Source of the DNA: Comamonadaceae bacterium | GTDB taxonomy: Bacteria; Pseudomonadota; Gammaproteobacteria; Burkholderiales; Burkholderiaceae_C | Assembly: GCA_004144865.1 (NCBI GenBank) | Contig: SEAY01000023.1 | Location: 1-36,531 of the forward strand | Reading direction: 5' to 3' | Length of the DNA stretch: 36,531 nt | Part shown: one piece after another, positions 9,265-16,450 of the stretch | Layout: every line of letters starts with the position of its first letter | Numbering within the stretch: position 1 is the first letter of the stretch | Position numbers and translations under genes: made by a program | Notes under the pieces: model-generated | The model's input: only the letters and a program-made list of their open reading frames with translations | What the model was told of the DNA's origin: nothing | Databases searched by the model: none

Positions 9265-9292
9265 CGGTGTTGGGCCAGTGCCGGCTTGCGGA

Positions 9293-9339
9293 AGGATAAA
9301 TCCTACAGGGGGACCAGAAGATTCGGACAGCGCCGAATC
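9293..9339. promoter_or_regulatory. Small inverted repeats in the divergent region between the copper operon and the YqjD-like gene
   Basis: Two symmetric elements lie here: AGGAT-AA-ATCCT (9293-9304) and GATTCGG-N6-CCGAATC (9320-9339). Either could be a protein-binding site or an mRNA hairpin in the leader of the rightward gene. The remaining sequence to 9420 holds only the start region of that gene. Confidence 0.35.
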
Positions 9340-9420
9340 GCTGGGCTTCCCAAAATGGGCGCTTCGGCCTGCAAGGGCCGCGAAGTATCCCTTAACGACC
9401 ACCACCGAGAGAGCAACACG

Positions 9421-9717
9421 ATGAACGCCGACACGTCGACCCAGAACCCCTTCCCGACCAGCGCAGAGCAGTCCGGCGCCAGCGGCAGCAACGGCGCCGG
9501 CCTCAATGGGGATGCCAACCGCGTGCGCCGCATGGCCCAGAGCCTGCACGAGGCGGTCGACTCGCTCGAGCAGAAGCTCGGGAGCAGCAGCGAGCGCGTC
9601 ATGAACATGCAGCAGGAGTACGGTGACATGGCCCGCGAGCAGGTTCGCAACAACCCGCTGGCCGCGCTGGGCGTCGCCTTCGCAGCCGGCTTCGTGATCG
9701 CGAAGATCTTCCGCTGA
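9421..9717 (+). CDS. ElaB/YqjD-type (DUF883-like) membrane-anchored protein
   Basis: The product has 98 residues: a Ser/Gly/Asn-rich N-terminus, a long amphipathic helix (about 38-78, RMAQSLHEAVDSLEQKLG) and a C-terminal membrane segment (NPLAALGVAFAAGFVIAKIF) followed by Arg. This is the layout of ElaB/YqjD proteins, inner-membrane tail-anchored proteins that bind ribosomes in stationary phase in E. coli. ATG 9421 follows a GAGAGAG purine run. The frame is open far upstream, but protein-like character begins only here. A GC-rich hairpin follows the stop. Family call is good; ribosome binding in this organism is inferred. Confidence 0.78.
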   Translation: MNADTSTQNPFPTSAEQSGASGSNGAGLNGDANRVRRMAQSLHEAVDSLEQKLGSSSERVMNMQQEYGDMAREQVRNNPLAALGVAFAAGFVIAKIFR

Positions 9718-9725
9718 TCTTCCCT

Positions 9726-9746
9726 GGGGGCCGCCCGGCGGCCCCC
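9726..9746. terminator. GC-rich hairpin between convergent genes
   Basis: Two 10-base arms (GGGGGCCGCC and its complement) flank a single base, forming a stable stem between the stops of the YqjD-like and glycerophosphodiesterase genes. There is no T-run, so it may terminate weakly or protect 3' ends. Confidence 0.5.
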
Positions 9747-9756
9747 GCGCGCCCGC

Positions 9757-10695
9757 CTACCGTGCGGGCGCGGGCAGCGGCATCCCCCGCCGCTGCAGGA
9801 CGGCCCGCAGCCGGTCCGGATAGTCGGTGATCAGCCCATCGACGCCCCATCCGATCAGGCGTTCCATGTCGGCCGGTTCGTTGATGGTCCACGGCACGAC
9901 CTTCAGGTCCAGCGCCTGTGCTTCCCTCACCAGTGCTTCCGTCAGCGTATTGCCGCTGGGCGCCCAGGTCCGTCCGCCGGCGGCCTTCACCATGCGCGGC
10001 ACGCTGCCATGGTCGGCCAGGCGCAGGCCGGCAGTCCACGCCGCGTCGTTGACGTTCCTGCTGCTCAGGTAGGCCGTGGGGATGGCTGGCGCGACCTGCT
10101 GCACGCGCTGCAGGCTGCGCCAGTCGAAACTCTGGATCGTCACGCGGTCGGCGACGCCGGCGGCGGCAACCTCCCTGAGCACCGCATCCACCATGGCTTC
10201 CGGCGCCACGGTCGCGTCCGGCTGGTCGGGGAACAGCTTGGTCTCGATGTTGAACCGCACCCGGCCGGCGCGCGCCTTCGCCAGTTCGAACACCTGCGCC
10301 AGCGACGGGATGCGGGCGCCGTCGTGCGGCTGCTGCAGGGAAAAGGTGCGCGCGTAGGGCGTGTCCGGTGCGATGCGGCCGACGTCGTAGCCCTGCAGCT
10401 GCGCGAAGGTGAGGGCGCCGATCCGGGGGCCGCGCCCGGCGAGCCACGCACCGGAGGCGTCGCGCGTGGTCGCGGGGTTGAGTGCGGGGTCGTGGTGGAC
10501 GACCGCCACGCCGTCGGCCGTGACGCCGATGTCCAGCTCCAGCGTGGTCACGCCGATTTCGAGCGCGAGCTCGAAGGCCCGCAGCGTGTTCTCGGGCGCG
10601 AGGCCGCGGGCGCCGCGGTGGCCCTGCAGGTCGAAGGCCAGGGCCGGCGCAAGCGCGGCGGCGCAGAAGAGGGCAAGGAGGATGTTGCGGATCAT
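9757..10695 (-). CDS. Periplasmic glycerophosphodiester phosphodiesterase
   Basis: The product has 312 residues with a signal peptide (MIRNILLALFCAAALAPALA). A GDPD TIM-barrel follows, beginning with LQGHRGARGLAPENT, then ELDIG and HHDP, which supply the catalytic histidines and metal-binding acids. The enzyme hydrolyses glycerophosphodiesters to glycerol-3-phosphate and an alcohol; export suggests scavenging of phospholipid headgroups. Near the C-terminus, VVPWTINEPADMERLIGWGVDGLITDYPD is the usual last strand of the barrel. I chose the ATG at 10695 because the signal peptide begins there; an upstream ATG in frame would add 31 unlikely residues. It stands alone, convergent with the YqjD-like gene and divergent from the acyl-CoA ligase. 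Confidence 0.9.
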   Translation of the reverse strand: MIRNILLALFCAAALAPALAFDLQGHRGARGLAPENTLRAFELALEIGVTTLELDIGVTADGVAVVHHDPALNPATTRDASGAWLAGRGPRIGALTFAQLQGYDVGRIAPDTPYARTFSLQQPHDGARIPSLAQVFELAKARAGRVRFNIETKLFPDQPDATVAPEAMVDAVLREVAAAGVADRVTIQSFDWRSLQRVQQVAPAIPTAYLSSRNVNDAAWTAGLRLADHGSVPRMVKAAGGRTWAPSGNTLTEALVREAQALDLKVVPWTINEPADMERLIGWGVDGLITDYPDRLRAVLQRRGMPLPAPAR

Positions 10696-10821
10696 GGGGC
10701 AGCGTCGGTGCGCGGCGATGATGCCACGCGCGTGCGTCACCTGCGTGACCGCCGTGGGGCTTCCCCGCATGCCGCGCCGGCAGGGCATGGCTTAAGGTTG
10801 CCGCAGGAGACAAGCCCCTCG

Positions 10822-12519
10822 ATGGACCGCCCCCACCACAAGTTCTGGCCCAAGCGCCTGCCGCATTCCCTGACCGTCCCCGCCACTTCGCTGTGGGACA
10901 ACCTTGCGATCAGCGCCCGGCGCTATCCGCACAAGGCGGCGATCGTGTTCTTCGGCCGCGCCTGGCCCTACGCCGAGGTGCAGCGCCAGGCCGAGCGCCT
11001 CGCGGCCCGCCTGCACGCACTGGGCGTGCGCAAGGGCGACCGCGTGGTGCTGGACATGCAGAACTGCCCGCAGCTGCTGATCGCCCACTTCGCCATCCTG
11101 CGCGCCAACGCGGTCGTCGTGCCCGTCAATCCGATGAACCGGGCCGAGGAATTGAAGCACTACATCGTCGACCCGGATGCGAAGGTGGCGATCACCACCG
11201 GCGACCTGGCCGCCGAGATCGCGAAGGCCGACGCGCAGCTGCCGCGCGGCCAGCAGCTCGCGCACATGATCGTCACGCAGTTCACCGACGCCTTCGATCC
11301 GCAGGCGCCGGGCGCCGGGCCCATGCCGGACGCGTGGAAGGACTGGCTGCTCACGCGGCATCCGCTGCCCGCGCTCGCTTCCGGGCAGGTGAGCGCCTGG
11401 ACCGACGCGCTCGACAACGCGCTGCCGCTGCCGCCACTCGAAGTGGGTCCCGGCGACCTGGCCGTGCTCCCCTATACCAGCGGCACCACCGGCAATCCCA
11501 AGGGCTGCATGCACCCGCACCGCAGCCTGATGCACAACGCCATGGCGAGCAACGTGTGGGGCAATGCGACGCCGGAAGCGGTGACGCTGCTCGTGGTGCC
11601 GATGTTCCACATCACCGGCATGGTGAGCGTGATGCACTCCAACATCTACACCGGCTCCACGCTGGTGATGATGCCGCGCTGGGACCGCGACGTGGCCGGG
11701 CGGCTGATCTCCACGCACGGGGTCACCAACTGGACCAACATCCCGACGATGGTGATCGACCTGCTGGGAAGCCCCCAGTTCGGCTCCTACGATCTCTCCA
11801 GCCTCGCCTACATCGGCGGCGGTGGCGCCGCGATGCCGCAGGCGGTGGCGCAGCGCCTCTTCGAGCAGTTCGGCCTGCGCTACGTCGAGGGCTACGGCCT
11901 CACGGAAACCGCGGCGCCCTCGCACACCAACCCGCCCGACGCGCCCAAGCAGCAGTGCCTGGGCGTTCCCTTCCTCAGTTGCGACGCACGGATCATCGAC
12001 CCCGAGACGCTGCGCGAGCTGCCTCCCGGCGAGCAGGGCGAGATCATCGTGCACGGCCCGATGGTGTTCGACGGCTACTGGAAGCGGCCGGAGGCGACCG
12101 AGGCGGCCTTCATCGAATTCGACGGCAGGCGCTTCTTCCGCACCGGCGACCTCGGCCGCACCGACGACGATGGCTACTTCTTCCTGACCGACCGCCTCAA
12201 GCGCATGATCAATGCGTCCGGCTTCAAGGTGTGGCCGGCCGAAGTGGAGGCGCTCATGTTCCGCCATCCCGCCATCCAGGAGGCGTGCGTGATCGCGGCC
12301 CGCGACAGCTACCGCGGCGAGACGGTCAAGGCCGTGGTGGTGCTGCGGCCGGACTTCCGCGGCAAGGTGGGCGAGCAGGACATCGTCGCCTGGTGCCGCG
12401 AGAACATGGCGGTCTACAAGGTGCCCCGCATCGTGCAGTTCGCCGACGCGCTGCCCAAGAGCGGCAGCGGCAAGGTGATGTGGCGCAGCCTCCAGGAGGC
12501 GGAATCGCGCACGGACTGA
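10822..12519 (+). CDS. AMP-forming acyl-CoA synthetase (long-chain fatty-acid-CoA ligase type)
   Basis: This 565-residue member of the ANL superfamily has the phosphate-binding loop YTSGTTGNPKG (about 218-228), the A5 motif YGLTETAAPSH (about 358-368), TGDLG (about 441-445), the hinge DRLKRMINASGFKVWPAEVE (457-476) and the C-terminal catalytic lysine in KSGSGKVMW. It should activate a carboxylic acid through an acyl-adenylate and pass it to CoA in the cytosol. Chain length cannot be told from the sequence. ATG 10822 has AGGAG 12 bases upstream; the open frame extends far upstream but loses family similarity. No beta-oxidation genes flank it, so its pathway remains open. Confidence 0.88.
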   Translation: MDRPHHKFWPKRLPHSLTVPATSLWDNLAISARRYPHKAAIVFFGRAWPYAEVQRQAERLAARLHALGVRKGDRVVLDMQNCPQLLIAHFAILRANAVVVPVNPMNRAEELKHYIVDPDAKVAITTGDLAAEIAKADAQLPRGQQLAHMIVTQFTDAFDPQAPGAGPMPDAWKDWLLTRHPLPALASGQVSAWTDALDNALPLPPLEVGPGDLAVLPYTSGTTGNPKGCMHPHRSLMHNAMASNVWGNATPEAVTLLVVPMFHITGMVSVMHSNIYTGSTLVMMPRWDRDVAGRLISTHGVTNWTNIPTMVIDLLGSPQFGSYDLSSLAYIGGGGAAMPQAVAQRLFEQFGLRYVEGYGLTETAAPSHTNPPDAPKQQCLGVPFLSCDARIIDPETLRELPPGEQGEIIVHGPMVFDGYWKRPEATEAAFIEFDGRRFFRTGDLGRTDDDGYFFLTDRLKRMINASGFKVWPAEVEALMFRHPAIQEACVIAARDSYRGETVKAVVVLRPDFRGKVGEQDIVAWCRENMAVYKVPRIVQFADALPKSGSGKVMWRSLQEAESRTD

Positions 12520-12550
12520 AGGTCCCCGGAGTACGGGGATGTCGGAATGT

Positions 12551-12584
12551 GCCTACATGGGGCTGCAGTCCTGCCGGGTAGGAT
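12551..12584 (+). promoter_or_regulatory. Candidate promoter region of the KaiC-like gene
   Basis: GCCTACAT and GGGTAG are separated by 17 bases, and a -10-like TAGGAT spans 12579-12584, 14 bases before the ATG. The same two-box arrangement with an 18-base spacer recurs at 24538-24569 before another gene. Confidence 0.35.
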
Positions 12585-12598
12585 GACCGCGCAGCCGC

Positions 12599-14137
12599 AT
12601 GACTCGCGGCTGCATCCACTGGATGAAACGCAACGTACCGACAGCCTCCCCACCCACCCAAGAGCGCGCTTCCACCGGCATCCCCGGGCTGGATGACGTG
12701 CTTGGCGGCGGCGTTCCAGCCAAGCACGTCTACCTGGTGGAAGGTGACCCCGGCTCCGGCAAGACCACCCTGGGGCTGCACTTCCTGCGCCAGGGCGTGA
12801 AGCAGGGCGAGCAGGGGCTGTACGTCACGCTCTCGGAAACCGCGACGGAGCTGCGCACCGTGGCGGCGTCGCATGGCTGGGACCTCGAGGGCGTCGAGTT
12901 GTTCGAGCTGGTGAGCGACGAAGGCCTCAGCCCGGACCTGGAGCAGTCGATCCTGCATCCCTCGCAGGTGGAACTGGGCGAAACCGTGCGCGGCGTGATG
13001 GCCGCGGTGCAGCGCCTGAATCCGCAGCGCGTCGTGTTCGACAGCCTGTCCGAGATGCGCCTGCTGGCGCAGGACCCGCTGCGCTATCGGCGCCAGGTGC
13101 TGGCCCTGAAGAAATTCTTCAGCGACCAGGGCTGCACCGTGCTGTTGCTTGACGACCGCACCAGCAGCGACACCGACCAGCAGCTGCACAGCATCGCGCA
13201 CGGCGTCATCAACCTCGAACAGTCCGTCGACCAGTACGGTCCCGAGCGCCGGCGGCTGCGCGTGCTGAAGATGCGCGGCATCCGCTTCCGGGGCGGCGAC
13301 CACGATTTCGTGCTGGACACGGGCGGCCTCTCCGTGTTTCCCCGCCTGGTCGCGGCAGAGCACCGCATCGAGACCCCCCACCAACTCGCGAGCAGCGGCG
13401 TGCCCAAGCTCGACGAACTGATGGGCGGCGGACTTCCCTACGGCAGCAGCACGCTGTTCACCGGCCCCTCGGGCGTGGGCAAGACCACCACGGCGATGGC
13501 GTGCACCCTGGCCGCGCTCAAGCGCGGGGGGCGTGCCGTCTATTACCTGTTCGACGAAGGGCTGTCCACGTTCCTCATCCGGGGCCGAGCCCTCGGCATG
13601 GACCTCGGGTCGTACCTGGAGAGCGGGCACCTGCGGGTGGTGCCGCTCGACCCGGCCGAAGTGACGCCGGGCGAGTTCGCCCACATGGTGCAGCACGCGG
13701 TGGAGGACGAAGGCGCGCAGCTGGTGGTGATCGACAGCCTCAATGCCTACCTGCAGGCGATGCCGGGCAGCAAGTACCTGCTGCTGCAGATGCACGAGCT
13801 GCTGAGCTACCTGAACCATCGCAACGTCGTCACCCTCATGATCCTGGGCCACCATGGCGTGCTGGGCGAGATGCGCAGCGACGTCGACCTGAGCTACCTG
13901 GCCGACGCGATCCTGCTGTTCCGCTTCTTCGAGGCGCGCGGCAAGCTGCTGAAGGCGGTGTCGATGGTGAAGAGCCGCACCACCCGCCACGAGCAGACCA
14001 TCCGCGAATTCCGGATGGGACCGCAGGGGCTCGAGGTCGGCCATGAGCTCACCGACTTCGAGGGGGTGCTGGCCGGTATCACGGCCTATCGCGGCCAGCT
14101 TCCTCTGCTGGGTGAACGCGCGAACGGGACGAAGTGA
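12599..14137 (+). CDS. KaiC-like double-domain RecA-family ATPase
   Basis: This 512-residue protein has two KaiC domains. Domain 1 (about 24-255) has Walker A GDPGSGKTT (49-57); domain 2 (about 265-500) has GPSGVGKTT (289-297). The catalytic acidic pairs of cyanobacterial KaiC appear as S79-E80 and D319-E320, so the first pair keeps only one Glu. The C2 segment LSYLADAILLFRFFEARGKL aligns with the KaiC phosphosite region: the Ser is retained (S432) and the Thr is replaced by Tyr (Y433). No kaiA or kaiB lies nearby. It overlaps the hybrid kinase gene, so it likely acts with it in signalling. The start may be ATG 12599 or ATG 12623; neither has a clear ribosome-binding site. Confidence 0.87.
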   Translation: MTRGCIHWMKRNVPTASPPTQERASTGIPGLDDVLGGGVPAKHVYLVEGDPGSGKTTLGLHFLRQGVKQGEQGLYVTLSETATELRTVAASHGWDLEGVELFELVSDEGLSPDLEQSILHPSQVELGETVRGVMAAVQRLNPQRVVFDSLSEMRLLAQDPLRYRRQVLALKKFFSDQGCTVLLLDDRTSSDTDQQLHSIAHGVINLEQSVDQYGPERRRLRVLKMRGIRFRGGDHDFVLDTGGLSVFPRLVAAEHRIETPHQLASSGVPKLDELMGGGLPYGSSTLFTGPSGVGKTTTAMACTLAALKRGGRAVYYLFDEGLSTFLIRGRALGMDLGSYLESGHLRVVPLDPAEVTPGEFAHMVQHAVEDEGAQLVVIDSLNAYLQAMPGSKYLLLQMHELLSYLNHRNVVTLMILGHHGVLGEMRSDVDLSYLADAILLFRFFEARGKLLKAVSMVKSRTTRHEQTIREFRMGPQGLEVGHELTDFEGVLAGITAYRGQLPLLGERANGTK

Positions 14138-15840
14138 TGGAACTGCGGGTCCTCATCCACGCGCCGCGCGGCCGCGACGCCGCGGTCGTGAGCAGCGTCC
14201 TGGGAGGCCACGGCATCGAGGCCCTGGTCTGCGCGAGTCACGAAGAACTCATGGCCGCGCTCGAGGAAGGCGCCGCCTCCGTGATCCTCACCGAGGAGGC
14301 GCTGCCGGAGCTGTTCTCCAACGGGCGCCTGGTGCACTGGCTGCGGGACCAGCCCCCGTGGTCCGACTTTCCCTTCGTGGTGCTTGCCAGGAAGCGCGAC
14401 AGCCAGCGGCCCGAGAAGGAATTCGCGTCCCTCCACGGGCTGGGCAACCTCGTGCTGCTGGAGCGGCCGCTGAACGCCGAGACGCTGGTGAGCGCCGCGG
14501 AGTCTGCCGTGCGCGCGCGCCGGCGCCAGTACGCGGCGCGCGAGCACCTCGACGAGCTGAAGCGCACGCGCGGCGAGCTCGAACGCCTCAACGGCGAGCT
14601 CGAGAACCGCATCCTCACGCGCACGAAGGAGCTCGCGAGCGCGAACGACCGCCTGATGAAGGAGATCAACGAGCGCGAGCGGGCCCAGGCGGCGCTGACG
14701 CAGGTGCAGAAGATGGAGGCGATAGGCCGCCTCACGGGTGGCATCGCCCACGACTTCAACAACCTGCTGCACGTGGTGAACATGAACCTCGAGCTGGTCT
14801 CCCTCTACGCCAAGGAGGAGAAGGTCAAGCCCGTGGTGGACCGCGCCAAGAGCGCGGCGCGGCGCGGCGCCCGCCTCACCAACCAGCTGCTCTCCTTTGC
14901 CCGCAGCCAGTCGCTGGTGGCCAGGCTCACGCGCGTGAACCAGCTGATCCTGGGCATGAAGGACCTGCTGGAGATCTCCGTCGGCTCCGGCATCGAGGTG
15001 GAGTTCGACCTGTGCGAGGAAGACGCCACGGTGGTGCTCGACCCGAGCCAGCTCGAGATGGCCATCCTCAACCTCGCCGTGAACTCGAAAGACGCGATGC
15101 CGCAGGGCGGCAAGCTGAAGATCTCCACCGGCACGCGCTTCCTCGACGGCGACCGCGACCTGCCCGAGGGCGACTACGTGCTGCTGACCGTCAGCGACAC
15201 GGGCGATGGCATCCCGCCGGCGGTGCTTCCGAAGGTGTTCGATCCCTTCTTCACCACCAAGCCGGTCGGCAGCGGCACGGGCCTCGGCCTGAGCCAGGTC
15301 TACGGCTTCACCCGCCAGTCCGGCGGCATCGCCCGCATCCGCAGCGCGGAAGGCCAGGGCACCACGGTGGAGATGGTGTTTCCGCAGGCCGACGAAGAGG
15401 CCGACGAAGCGGTGCCGGTGCGCCAGCAGCCGGCGGTTCCGGCGCTCGCCGGCGCCTGCCACATCCTGGTGGTGGAGGACGATCCGGACGTGCGGCGCGT
15501 CATCGTCGAGTGCCTCAGCCTGATCGGCTACAAGGTGACGGAGGCCGCGAACGGCAGCGAGGCGCTCGCATCGCTCGCCGCTGCCAAGCCGGACCTGCTG
15601 GTGGTCGACTACGCCATGCCCGACATGACGGGCGCCGAGGTGATCTCCGAGGCGCGCAAGATGGTGGGCGACATGCCGGTGATCCTGGCAACGGGGTACG
15701 CCGACATGGCGGCCGTCGAGCGGCTGGCCGGCAAGCCGCGGATCCTGCGCAAGCCCTTCGACATCGCACAGCTCGGCGACGCGGTCAGCACCGTGCTGGA
15801 CGGCGCACGCGAGAAGGTGGCGGAGGCGGGGAGCGTCTGA
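14137..15840 (+). CDS. Hybrid sensor histidine kinase with N-terminal pseudo-receiver and C-terminal receiver
   Basis: The product has 567 residues in this order: receiver-like domain (about 4-120), coiled coil (about 135-190), HisKA with H205 in GGIAHDFNN, HATPase (NLAVNSKDAM, DTGDGIP, FDPFFTTKPVGSGTGLGLS) and a C-terminal receiver (VVEDD, phospho-acceptor Asp in VVDYAMPDM, Thr in ILATGYA, Lys in RKPFD). The first receiver lacks the acceptor Asp (VILTEEAL) and the Lys (LLERPL), so it should not be phosphorylated and may bind a partner. No membrane segments, so it is cytosolic. ATG 14137 shares one base with the stop of the KaiC-like gene; a GTG three bases earlier is the alternative. Confidence 0.9.
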   Translation: MELRVLIHAPRGRDAAVVSSVLGGHGIEALVCASHEELMAALEEGAASVILTEEALPELFSNGRLVHWLRDQPPWSDFPFVVLARKRDSQRPEKEFASLHGLGNLVLLERPLNAETLVSAAESAVRARRRQYAAREHLDELKRTRGELERLNGELENRILTRTKELASANDRLMKEINERERAQAALTQVQKMEAIGRLTGGIAHDFNNLLHVVNMNLELVSLYAKEEKVKPVVDRAKSAARRGARLTNQLLSFARSQSLVARLTRVNQLILGMKDLLEISVGSGIEVEFDLCEEDATVVLDPSQLEMAILNLAVNSKDAMPQGGKLKISTGTRFLDGDRDLPEGDYVLLTVSDTGDGIPPAVLPKVFDPFFTTKPVGSGTGLGLSQVYGFTRQSGGIARIRSAEGQGTTVEMVFPQADEEADEAVPVRQQPAVPALAGACHILVVEDDPDVRRVIVECLSLIGYKVTEAANGSEALASLAAAKPDLLVVDYAMPDMTGAEVISEARKMVGDMPVILATGYADMAAVERLAGKPRILRKPFDIAQLGDAVSTVLDGAREKVAEAGSV

Positions 15841-15854
15841 GCCGCCAGGTCGTC

Positions 15855-15875
15855 ATCCCGGGCTCGACCCGGGAT
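15855..15875. repeat. Palindromic hairpin between convergent genes (dispersed-repeat type)
   Basis: ATCCCGGG and CCCGGGAT flank a 5-base loop, embedded in GTCATCCCGGG...GACCCGGGATCC, a form I associate with short dispersed intergenic repeats. It sits between the convergent hybrid-kinase and membrane-protein genes and may serve as a bidirectional terminator, though no T-run follows. Confidence 0.55.
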
Positions 15876-15885
15876 CCCTGAACCC

Positions 15886-16350
15886 TCAGCGCTTCTTCAT
15901 CAGCATGCTGCCGAGCGCCAGCCCGAGCGCGAAGCAGGCGTACACGTTCACCATTTCAGGCCGGCCCAGGCGGTGCTCGAAGCCGGGCGTCAGGCGCTTG
16001 GGCGTGAGCTGGTAATCCACGAAGCTCGCCACGCTGGCCGCGGCGATGGCGCCGGCGGCGGCGGGCAAGGGCTTCTTCGCCTCGGGCCGCGCACCCCACG
16101 CCTTGGCATGCAGCGTGCCCCAGAAGATCGAGGCCGCGTGGTGGACGAGATAGCCGGTCACCGTGTACAGCAGGTCGGGCTCGTCCTCGCGCAGGGCGCG
16201 ATCGCCGAAGAACCAGTGGCTCACGGCATTGAGCGGCGCCGCCGTCTCGCCGCGGCGGCCCCCCGCCGCCGCCAGGTAAGCGGCGGACAGCAGGCTCGCG
16301 AGGCTGCCCGCCACGGCGCCCTCGCGCAATGCTTGTTTCCAGGTGATCAT
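15886..16350 (-). CDS. Uncharacterised small membrane protein
   Basis: The product has 154 residues with four hydrophobic segments (about 12-30, 60-80, 95-112 and 133-150) and a basic C-terminus (MLMKKR). Conserved-looking pieces are LNAVSHWFFGDRALRED and LVHHAASIFWGTLHAKAWG, rich in His and Trp within or near the membrane. I do not recognise a characterised family. The gene is divergent from the SDR-DoxX gene; both have a TAGACT hexamer just before the start codon. No ribosome-binding site is seen, in line with a possible leaderless mRNA. Confidence 0.72.
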   Translation of the reverse strand: MITWKQALREGAVAGSLASLLSAAYLAAAGGRRGETAAPLNAVSHWFFGDRALREDEPDLLYTVTGYLVHHAASIFWGTLHAKAWGARPEAKKPLPAAAGAIAAASVASFVDYQLTPKRLTPGFEHRLGRPEMVNVYACFALGLALGSMLMKKR

Positions 16351-16356
16351 GCTGCA

Positions 16357-16362
16357 AGTCTA
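16357..16362 (-). promoter_or_regulatory. Candidate -10 (TAGACT) for the leftward membrane-protein gene
   Basis: Read leftward, CCTAGACTTG ends 6 bases before the ATG at 16350. It mirrors the rightward TAGACT at 16437. Confidence 0.45.
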
Positions 16363-16436
16363 GGTAAGCGGCCGGCGGGCCGGGGACCACGCTCTCAAAG
16401 GGTAACGGCCGGCCCCCCGGCGCGAAGCGGCTCGCC

Positions 16437-16442
16437 TAGACT
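16437..16442 (+). promoter_or_regulatory. Candidate -10 (TAGACT) for the SDR-DoxX gene
   Basis: CCTAGACTCG ends 8 bases before the ATG at 16451, leaving almost no room for a leader. Confidence 0.45.
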
Positions 16443-16450
16443 CGACCACC

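Noticed and set aside
9252-9420. CueR- or CopR-type copper operator before the copper operon
   Set aside because: I found no ACCTTCC/GGAAGG dyad at MerR spacing and no repeated copper box; only short unrelated inverted repeats.
10009-10821. Upstream extension of the acyl-CoA ligase
   Set aside because: The frame is open only because it lies opposite the phosphodiesterase gene; family similarity and a ribosome-binding site point to ATG 10822.
14043-15881. Alternative long frame over the hybrid kinase
   Set aside because: No kinase motifs; it is an out-of-frame shadow ending in the intergenic repeat.
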